Assembly (NCBI GenBank): GCA_030532815.1
Contig: JAUNKI010000058.1
Span: 1 to 11,118, forward strand
Reading direction: 5' to 3'
Length of the DNA stretch: 11,118 nt
From: Leptotrichiaceae bacterium
GTDB lineage: Bacteria > Fusobacteriota > Fusobacteriia > Fusobacteriales > Leptotrichiaceae
Shown here: in pieces, positions 6,714 through 11,118 of the stretch
Numbering within the stretch: position 1 is the stretch's first letter
Layout: each line of letters opens with the position of its first letter
Translations under genes and position numbers: made by a program
Notes under the pieces: model-generated
What the model was told of the DNA's origin: nothing
Database searches by the model: none
Seen by the model: the letters and a program-made list of their open reading frames with translations, nothing else

Positions 6714-6740
6714 GAAACTGTGTGACTAACACACAGTTCC
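6714..6740 (-). terminator. Strong hairpin over the pcp stop codon, possible partial terminator or processing site
   Basis: Perfect 9-bp stem AACTGTGTG (6730-6738 on the - strand) / CACACAGTT (6716-6724) with a 5-base loop containing the TAG stop of pcp. It extends by GG/TC (one G-T) to about 11 bp. A short T-rich tail TTTCTT follows on the - strand. In the middle of an operon it may attenuate transcription or protect mRNA ends rather than end the transcript. Confidence 0.6.
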
Positions 6741-7367
6741 TCCTGATTTTTTAATATCTTTATCATTTGTTGCAATAGCTTCAATGGCGGCAGTAAGTCC
6801 TGTAACAATACAGTCCAAAGACATTGAAGGAGTATTTCTCTTGTCTGTTACCTGCTCAGGCAAAAAAGGAATATGTATAAATCCCGATTTTTTTCCTTTA
6901 TATTTTTTTTCAATCAGATAACGCACTCCGTAGAGAACATGATTGCACACAAATGTTCCCGCCGTATACGACACTGAAGCCGGAACTTTGTATTTCTGAA
7001 TATTTTCAACCATTGCCTTTACAGGCAGATTTGAAAAATAAGCCGTATCTCCGTCTGAAAAAACAGGCTCGTCAATAACCTGATTTCCTTCATTATCCTT
7101 AATACGGAAATCATCAATATTTATTCCTACACGTTCCACTGTAATGTCAAATCTTCCTCCTGCCTGTCCGATGGAAAGAATGACATCAGGATTATGTTTG
7201 ATAATCGCTTCTTCTATTTTGTCTATGGATTTTTTCCATACTGTAGGAATTTCCAGCTTTATAATTTCCGCTCCTGCAATATTGTCAGGAAGTTTTTTTA
7301 CGGATTCAATAGCGGGATTTATCGGTTCTCCTCCGAAAGGATCAAATCCTGTAACGAGTATTTTCAT
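6726..7367 (-). CDS. pcp: Pyroglutamyl-peptidase I (pyrrolidone carboxyl peptidase)
   Basis: Cytosolic cysteine peptidase (family C15) removing N-terminal pyroglutamate (5-oxoproline) from peptides. 213 residues, exactly the usual size. The full catalytic triad is present: Glu78 in ITVERVGIN, Cys141 in [12 protein letters not shown], and His165 in [11 protein letters not shown]. The N-terminal [19 protein letters not shown] is the family signature. A near-perfect AAGGAGGT precedes the ATG. The gene lies 24 bases after the DUF979 membrane protein gene; DUF969-DUF979-pcp is a recurrent order in Firmicutes and related bacteria (from memory), suggesting the two membrane proteins move the enzyme's substrates or product. 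Confidence 0.95.
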   Translation of the reverse strand: MKILVTGFDPFGGEPINPAIESVKKLPDNIAGAEIIKLEIPTVWKKSIDKIEEAIIKHNPDVILSIGQAGGRFDITVERVGINIDDFRIKDNEGNQVIDEPVFSDGDTAYFSNLPVKAMVENIQKYKVPASVSYTAGTFVCNHVLYGVRYLIEKKYKGKKSGFIHIPFLPEQVTDKRNTPSMSLDCIVTGLTAAIEAIATNDKDIKKSGGTVC

Positions 7368-7391
7368 ATATTCTTACCTCCTTAAAACATT

Positions 7392-8333
7392 TTATTTTAT
7401 ACCCATAAGTAACAGCATGAGCAATATATGAGTTACGAATAATGCCAATGCTACGGGAAGCTGAGTTTTAATAACCGCATTCTTGTCTTTTATTTCCAGT
7501 ATTGAAGCAGGAACAATATTGAAATTTGCCGCCATAGGAGTCATAAGAGTTCCGCAGTATCCGGCAGTCATTCCCAAAGCTCCTATTACTGCAGGATTTC
7601 CTCCGTGAGCAATAACAAAAGGAATACCGATACCTGCTGTTATTACTGAAAAAGCTGCAAAGGCATTTCCCATAATCATAGTGAATAATGCCATTCCTAT
7701 TGCATAAATAATAACGCCTATAACAACATTTCCTGAAGGTACTATTGAGGAAATACTCTGTGATATTATATTTCCCACTCCTGCTTCCTTAAATACGGCA
7801 CCTAAAGCTGCGAGAAGCTGAGGAAGAAGTACGGCAGCTCCTGTCTGCATCAGCATTTTTGTCGTATCTTCGTTTGTTTCCTTAAAATTCGGTTTTATAA
7901 TTATTAGGGCTGCAATTAAGGCAATAATTGCACCGCCTCCTATACCCACTGCAGAAGGAATTGATACTTTCCCGATTTTAAACTGAAGTATGAGGAAAGC
8001 CGCAATTCCTATTAACGCTGCAGGAATAAATATTTTATTTTTAAATTTTTCACTTTGAGCCATTTTAAATTCAGTAGGGATAACAGGAAAAGTTCCCGGC
8101 TGAAGCTGTTTCGTAACTGTAATTATTCCGAGAATTATGAGTAATCCTCCCGTAAACTTATAAGGTATGACTTTTCCGAAAATAAATGTAATACCTAAAA
8201 TAAACCAGAACAGAAAAGTTCCTATTTTTCCTTTTTCATTTTTAAGTCCTCTTAGAGCAGTGCTTATACTTACCAATCCGCAGAGGAAATAAATAATTTC
8301 CGATAATATGTTTAAAAATGCTTTTATATCCAT
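7392..8333 (-). CDS. DUF979 membrane protein, probable carrier subunit
   Basis: Polytopic inner-membrane protein of 313 residues with roughly nine or ten hydrophobic spans; no signal peptide. The C-terminal half has the pattern MGNAFAAFSVITAGIGIPF, then GGNPAVIGALGMTAGYCGTL and MTPMAANFNIVPA. These Gly/Pro/Asn-rich discontinuous helices are typical of the ion-transporter superfamily (GntP/Dcu/CitMHS-like carriers) and of DUF979. ATG at 8333 overlaps the TAA of the DUF969 gene by one base (TAATG), with AAAGGAGGT inside that gene, so the two are translationally coupled and probably made in equal amounts. Transport of pyroglutamate or pyroglutamyl peptides is inferred from the neighbouring pcp; no direct evidence in the sequence. 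Confidence 0.88.
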   Translation of the reverse strand: MDIKAFLNILSEIIYFLCGLVSISTALRGLKNEKGKIGTFLFWFILGITFIFGKVIPYKFTGGLLIILGIITVTKQLQPGTFPVIPTEFKMAQSEKFKNKIFIPAALIGIAAFLILQFKIGKVSIPSAVGIGGGAIIALIAALIIIKPNFKETNEDTTKMLMQTGAAVLLPQLLAALGAVFKEAGVGNIISQSISSIVPSGNVVIGVIIYAIGMALFTMIMGNAFAAFSVITAGIGIPFVIAHGGNPAVIGALGMTAGYCGTLMTPMAANFNIVPASILEIKDKNAVIKTQLPVALALFVTHILLMLLLMGIK

Positions 8334-9025
8334 TATTTACTACCTCCTTTTAAATTATTTTTTTCTTTTTTAAGTTTTTTATCATAAATACTTACCTGTA
8401 TTATAGTAAATATAATTGCTGCAATTCCCACAGGAATGGAGAAAAGTGCAAGTTTTTCCAGAGACACTTCGTAACCGCCTTCTTTTAATGTTCCGTGAAT
8501 AAGAAGAAGTCCTGAAGCTCCTACAAATACATTCTGCCAGAAGAAATTACCGTAATTTTCCACTGCAGCACTTAAACTTTTCAGTTTTTCATTTTCCTCT
8601 TCAGTGAGTTTTTCCCCTTTGTCAATTTCAGCGGCGGCTTCGGACATAGGCAGAATAAGAGGTCTGATATACTGTATATGTCCTCCGATTCTTATAGAAA
8701 GAGCAGCTGCAAGGGAACGGATAATCATATAGAAGCCCATAATTTTCCCTGCTGTGGCATTTTTCATCTGACTGATTAATGTGGCACTTCTTTCCCTTAA
8801 ACCGTACCGTTCAAGTATAACTATGACAGGAAAGGTAATAAGCAAAATAGACATTAATCTATTGTCAACAAAAGCTTTTCCTATAATTTCAAGGATTGCA
8901 TCAAATTTTAACCCTGCTGTCAGTCCCGTTACAATTCCCGCAGTAAGAACAACAGCGAGTACATCTAATTTTAAAGTAAATCCTACAACAATAATAACGA
9001 TACCTATAAGTATCCATAAATTCAT
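8333..9025 (-). CDS. DUF969 membrane protein, probable carrier partner of DUF979
   Basis: Inner-membrane protein of 230 residues with about five or six hydrophobic spans (2-39 holds two, 57-76, about 91-113, about 160-180, 191-213) and a lysine-rich cytoplasmic C-terminal tail. Recognisable DUF969 segments are FVDNRLMSILL, PVIVILERYGLRERSA, SIRIGGHIQYIRPLILPMSEAA and ENYGNFFWQNVFVGASG. First gene of the operon; AAGGAGGAG lies a few bases before the ATG. Together with the overlapping DUF979 gene it looks like one carrier split into two polypeptides. The charged and aromatic conserved loop (IRIGG to MSEAA) may be part of the substrate path. Function not established as far as I know. Confidence 0.88.
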   Translation of the reverse strand: MNLWILIGIVIIVVGFTLKLDVLAVVLTAGIVTGLTAGLKFDAILEIIGKAFVDNRLMSILLITFPVIVILERYGLRERSATLISQMKNATAGKIMGFYMIIRSLAAALSIRIGGHIQYIRPLILPMSEAAAEIDKGEKLTEEENEKLKSLSAAVENYGNFFWQNVFVGASGLLLIHGTLKEGGYEVSLEKLALFSIPVGIAAIIFTIIQVSIYDKKLKKEKNNLKGGSK

Positions 9026-9067
9026 AAAAACTCCTCCTTTAATATATAATATTTATATGACTTTCAT

Positions 9068-9096
9068 ATTTTACTCTTAAAACGTAATAATTGCAA
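9068..9096 (-). promoter_or_regulatory. Candidate promoter of the DUF969-DUF979-pcp operon
   Basis: On the - strand TTGCAA (9091-9096), 17 bases, TAAAAT (9068-9073), each one mismatch from consensus, 42 bases before the DUF969 start codon. Another AT-rich -10-like sequence lies closer to the gene without a matching -35. Confidence 0.5.
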
Positions 9097-9190
9097 TAGA
9101 AAAAATAAAATATCTGACTTTTTTCCTGTAATTTCAGCTTTTTGAACATTTAAGATAAAATTGAATTACCTGAATTATTCGTATATAATA

Positions 9191-9442
9191 ATTATTGAAA
9201 AGCTAAGAAAAAGTGCGGAAATAAAAGAAACTCCGAATGAAAGAATTGGAAGTAAGATTTGCTTTTAAGTGAATATGATGAAAAATATGATGAAATTTTA
9301 AAATGTTCAGAAAAAATTATTCATTTATAGAATATGTAGATTAAGGCAATATATGTTTCAAAGAGTGTGAAAAAAAGAAATTTTGGAAAATATACTGAAA
9401 AGCGGTTTCGGGAATATACTTACAATTAACAAAATATTTTAA
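9191..9442 (+). pseudogene. Possible remains of a frameshifted coding sequence
   Basis: No intact gene, but short adjoining frames look protein-like. 9191-9265 reads IIEKLRKSAEIKETPNERIG and a few more residues before TAA. 9262-9327 continues in another frame with LLSEYDEKYDEILKCSEKII. 9377-9439, back in the first frame, reads EILENILKSGFGNILTINKI. A one-base shift around 9262 would join the first two. No ribosome binding site or start is visible and I do not recognise a family, so this may be AT-rich background. Confidence 0.3.
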
Positions 9443-9488
9443 CTTTTCTGTTTAATTTGAAAATGAGTTAGATTAATGATATATTGTT

Positions 9489-9590
9489 AATTATAAAAGT
9501 GTATTCATGTATATGCTTTATATATTCTATAATTTTATAAAAGTAAATAGAAATAGGATTATTTTATTTGTGATCATAATTTATAAAAGT
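9489..9590 (+). repeat. Three spaced direct repeats AATT(T)(T)ATAAAAGT upstream of the AraC-type gene
   Basis: AATTATAAAAGT (9489-9500), AATTTTATAAAAGT (9531-9544) and AATTTATAAAAGT (9578-9590). The shared TATAAAAGT ends are 44 and 46 bases apart, close to four helical turns, all in the same direction. The second overlaps the predicted -10 box. Direct repeats on one helix face are typical of AraC-family binding sites, so autoregulation is possible. Confidence 0.45.
9504..9533 (+). promoter_or_regulatory. Candidate promoter of the AraC-family regulator
   Basis: TTCATG (9504-9509), 18 bases, then exact TATAAT (9528-9533). It lies 90 bases before the start codon. The -35 box is weak, as expected for an activator-dependent promoter; AT-rich surroundings make alternatives possible. 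Confidence 0.4.
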
Positions 9591-9623
9591 TTTTGATAAA
9601 AATCATAGAAAGAAGGTAAAAAA

Positions 9624-10436
9624 ATGACTTCCTTAATACGTTATTCTATAAAAAATAAGTTAATTGAGCCATGGATAAAATTTATATGGCATTTTGAAGC
9701 TGAAAATGAAAATATCCATCATAAATTACTTCCCACTGACTGTATAGATATCATAATAAATTTTTCGGACAAAATAATTTATGAAATAGAAAATGAATAT
9801 ATTATTGCTCCTTTTATACATGTAAACGGATTAAGAAAAAAGTGCAGTTATATTTATCAGAAAGGGGATATGAATATTTGGGGAATATCTTTTCAACCTT
9901 TCGGTTTTTATCCTTTTATTAATAAATCGTTACGGGATATACAGGATAAAATTATTAATTTATCAGATTTATCAATGGAATTAACTGAAAAATTGATAAA
10001 TGCGGTTTTAAAGGGAGAAAATGATGAACATATAGTAAAAAATATAGAAACAGTATTATTTCAGGAAATTAAAACAACTAAAAAACAAATACAGAAAATT
10101 CAGAAAATGTATAGTTTTTTTAAGAGTAATGAAAATACATCAGTAGAATTGTTCTGCCAGAATAATAAGATAAATCAGAAGACATTTATACGCAATGTTC
10201 TATGTTATACAGGTTATACACCTAAAACGTTACATTCTATAATAAGATTTCAAAAAGCTGTAAATCGAATTATTTACAAAAAAATAGAGAAATTTTCTGA
10301 AATAGCCTATATCTGCGGATTTGCAGATCAGTCTCATTTTATAAGGGAATTCAGGAAATTTTCAGGAGTAACACCGAGTACTTTTATTCGAGAAAAAATG
10401 ACTATAAAGGAAAAATTAATATGTAATTATAAGTAA
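9624..10436 (+). CDS. AraC-family transcriptional regulator
   Basis: Cytosolic DNA-binding regulator, 270 residues. The N-terminal half (about 5-110) resembles the DUF6597-type sensor domain, with HKLLPTDCIDIIINF and the WGISFQPFGFYPF strand. The C-terminal half carries two helix-turn-helix units: the first around SVELFCQNNKINQKTFIRNV, the second at 224-254 with EIAYICGFADQSHFIREFRK followed by GVTPSTF, the canonical AraC signature. AAGAAGG lies seven bases before the ATG. Transcribed away from the pcp operon, and followed after 67 bases by the ABM-like gene, which may be its target or co-transcribed partner. The effector is unknown. Three direct repeats upstream may be its own binding sites. 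Confidence 0.92.
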   Translation: MTSLIRYSIKNKLIEPWIKFIWHFEAENENIHHKLLPTDCIDIIINFSDKIIYEIENEYIIAPFIHVNGLRKKCSYIYQKGDMNIWGISFQPFGFYPFINKSLRDIQDKIINLSDLSMELTEKLINAVLKGENDEHIVKNIETVLFQEIKTTKKQIQKIQKMYSFFKSNENTSVELFCQNNKINQKTFIRNVLCYTGYTPKTLHSIIRFQKAVNRIIYKKIEKFSEIAYICGFADQSHFIREFRKFSGVTPSTFIREKMTIKEKLICNYK

Positions 10437-10459
10437 ATGTCCTTTTTATTCAATACAGT

Positions 10460-10495
10460 CTCCTTTTTTTATACTAAAATATATAAAGAAAGGAG
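10460..10495 (+). promoter_or_regulatory. Hairpin masking the ribosome binding site of the ABM-like gene
   Basis: CTCCTTTTTTTATA (10460-10473) pairs with TATAAAGAAAGGAG (10482-10495): 14 bp including one G-T, 8-base loop, with two more wobble pairs possible outward. The 3' arm contains nearly all of the AAAGGAGG Shine-Dalgarno (10489-10496) for the ATG at 10504. This suggests translational control. A TGTTTTT run follows, so a weak terminator or attenuator is an alternative reading. Confidence 0.6.
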
Positions 10496-10503
10496 GTGTT
10501 TTT

Positions 10504-10812
10504 ATGTCAATTATAACGGAACTGGTAACATTGAAATCTATAAATAATGTTACAAGAGACGAATTTATTTCTATTGTTGACAGTCTGGAAAAGAATTTTC
10601 ATTCTAAACAGGACGGGTTTATTGACACTGAGCTTCTTTATGATGAGAAAAAAAATACTTGGATAATGATACAACATTGGGAAACAGCGGAGCATTTAAA
10701 AATTGCTTCTAAAAAGATTTTCAGTGACAACGCTGCGAAATCTTTTATAAAATGTGTCGATCCTGAAAGTGTGAAAATAGTAATTACAACACAGATAGAA
10801 GTATGGAAATAA
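10504..10812 (+). CDS. Antibiotic biosynthesis monooxygenase (ABM)-like small protein
   Basis: 102 residues predicted to form one dimeric alpha-beta barrel (ferredoxin-like) domain. It starts with MSIITELVTLKSI as the first strand, a helix over DEFISIVDSLEKNF, then QDGFIDTELLYDE, WIMIQHWETAEHLKIASKKI (the W-E/T-x-A-H-L pattern typical of ABM proteins), and a final strand SVKIVITTQIEVW. AAGGAGGTG lies six bases before the ATG. Members include quinol monooxygenases and IsdG-type haem oxygenases, but also many of unknown role, and I see no residue that fixes a substrate. No cofactor motif. Follows the AraC-type regulator on the same strand and is closed by a terminator at 10824-10856. Confidence 0.8.
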   Translation: MSIITELVTLKSINNVTRDEFISIVDSLEKNFHSKQDGFIDTELLYDEKKNTWIMIQHWETAEHLKIASKKIFSDNAAKSFIKCVDPESVKIVITTQIEVWK

Positions 10813-10823
10813 TGATATTTTTG

Positions 10824-10856
10824 TGAGGGCGATAATAAGCCCTCAAATTTATTTTT
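10824..10856 (+). terminator. Rho-independent terminator of the ABM-like gene
   Basis: TGAGGGC (10824-10830) / GCCCTCA (10839-10845), 7-bp GC-rich stem with an 8-base loop, followed by a T-rich run (TTTATTTTT, 10848-10856). It starts 11 bases after the stop codon. The stem sequence recurs, reversed, at 10943-10966. Confidence 0.8.
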
Positions 10857-10888
10857 ACGCTTTTTGAAAAAAGCTTTGCAAAATACTC

Positions 10889-10931
10889 CAAACTTTTTTG
10901 GAAAAAAATTTGACAAAAAACCGACGACTCA
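10889..10931 (-). repeat. Partial copy of the dispersed repeat end (C1)
   Basis: CAAACTTTTTTGG followed by AAAAAA(A)TTTGACAAAAAACCG.CGAC, matching 11030-11070 almost base for base in the same orientation. It corresponds to the reversed right end of repeat copy A, including most of its terminal dyad. Confidence 0.65.
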
Positions 10932-10942
10932 ACTTTTTCTCC

Positions 10943-10966
10943 GTGAGGGCTCATCGCCGCCCTCAC
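10943..10966. repeat. GC-rich perfect hairpin, reversed relative of the nearby terminator stem
   Basis: GTGAGGGC (10943-10950) / GCCCTCAC (10959-10966), 8 bp with an 8-base loop. Its reverse complement, GTGAGGGCGGCGATGAGCCC and onward, resembles the terminator stem at 10823-10845. No T tract follows on either strand, so it is not itself an obvious terminator. GC-rich against its surroundings. Confidence 0.6.
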
Positions 10967-11029
10967 ACTCCTGCTATCGGCTACAAAATTTTTTATCACT
11001 CAAAAATATTCATTATGCTTAGAATAATA

Positions 11030-11118
11030 CAAACTTTTTTGGAAAAAAGTTTGACAAAAAACCGCCGACACAAATTATTTCTAAACTCAAAAACACTCCA
11101 TTCACTAAAAAATCACAA
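11030..11118 (-). repeat. Dispersed repeat copy C2, reversed, truncated by window edge
   Basis: The reverse complement reads TTGTGATTTTTTAGTGAATG, then GTGTTTTTGAGTTTAGAAAT and so on, matching copy A from about 1294 to 1381 with few differences. It ends in a perfect dyad AAACTTTTTT GG AAAAAAGTTT (11031-11052). The element continues beyond the right edge. Just to its left, 10997-11029 has a further diverged fragment (CTCAAAAATATTCATTATG), nearly identical to part of copy D. Confidence 0.75.

Larger units (their letters stand above)
9026..9623. other. Divergent control region between the pcp operon and the AraC-type regulator
   Basis: 598 bases. On the left is the leftward promoter (9068-9096); in the middle is the possible gene remnant (9191-9442); on the right is an AT-rich stretch with three TATAAAAGT words and a rightward promoter (9504-9533). 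None of the dispersed repeat copies found elsewhere in the window occur here. Confidence 0.65.
10813..11118. other. Right-end intergenic region
   Basis: 306 bases without a credible gene: terminator (10824-10856), a GCTTTTT/AAAAAGC palindrome (10859-10874), repeat fragment C1, the GTGAGGGC hairpin, a further fragment and repeat copy C2. Leftward open frames here run through the repeats and lack ribosome binding sites. Confidence 0.65.

Noticed and set aside
7144..7431. Rightward open frame opposite pcp
   Set aside because: Antisense to a fully conserved enzyme gene; no independent evidence.
10784..10999. Leftward open frame of 71 codons (and a second leftward frame at 10638-10916)
   Set aside because: It runs through repeat fragments, the GTGAGGGC hairpin and the terminator, has no ribosome binding site, and overlaps the ABM-like gene. 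Probably an artefact of repeated DNA.

Overview
The window looks like a low-GC (roughly 30%) bacterial chromosome with strong AGGAGG ribosome binding sites. The gene set suggests the Fusobacteriota, most likely a Leptotrichia-like member of the Leptotrichiaceae. This is inference: the proteins are Firmicutes/Fusobacteria-like, there is a type II isopentenyl-diphosphate isomerase of streptococcal type, and the AT-rich intergenic regions carry a repeat family. No tRNA, rRNA, CRISPR array, transposase or phage gene was seen.

Layout. (1) 1-992, + strand: type II IPP isomerase (fni), cut at its 5' end by the window edge. (2) 993-1482: convergent intergenic region with repeat copies and a strong bidirectional terminator. 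(3) 1483-1920, - strand: a Dps miniferritin with its own consensus promoter and a PerR-like box. (4) 2000-4974, - strand: a four-gene zinc uptake operon in the order Fur-family regulator, ZnuA-type lipoprotein, ATPase, permease. It is read from a perfect TTGACA-17-TATAAT promoter followed by a 7-1-7 palindrome, the layout expected for an autoregulated zinc operon. The dps -35 box overlaps the permease stop codon. (5) 4975-5675: long intergenic region with the zinc promoter and two repeat copies in opposite orientation. (6) 5676-9025, - strand: a compact five-gene operon DUF969 - DUF979 - pyroglutamyl peptidase I - gamma-glutamylcyclotransferase-like protein - maltose/galactoside acetyltransferase-like protein. 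Two of its enzymes produce 5-oxoproline (pyroglutamate), and the two membrane proteins look like a split carrier. (7) 9026-9623: divergent control region with promoters both ways, possible remains of a broken gene, and three spaced copies of a TATAAAAGT-containing motif upstream of (8) 9624-10436, + strand: an AraC-family regulator. (9) 10504-10812, + strand: a small ABM-like (dimeric alpha-beta barrel) protein whose Shine-Dalgarno sequence sits inside a 14-bp hairpin. (10) 10813-11118: a terminator and more repeat copies, running off the right edge.

The most interesting signals are: a dispersed ~275-bp intergenic repeat in at least four places, often as inverted pairs and ending in a dyad; the pyroglutamate-centred operon with an uncharacterised two-protein carrier; the hairpin masking the ribosome binding site of the ABM-like gene; and the nested dps promoter/PerR-like box at the end of the zinc operon.
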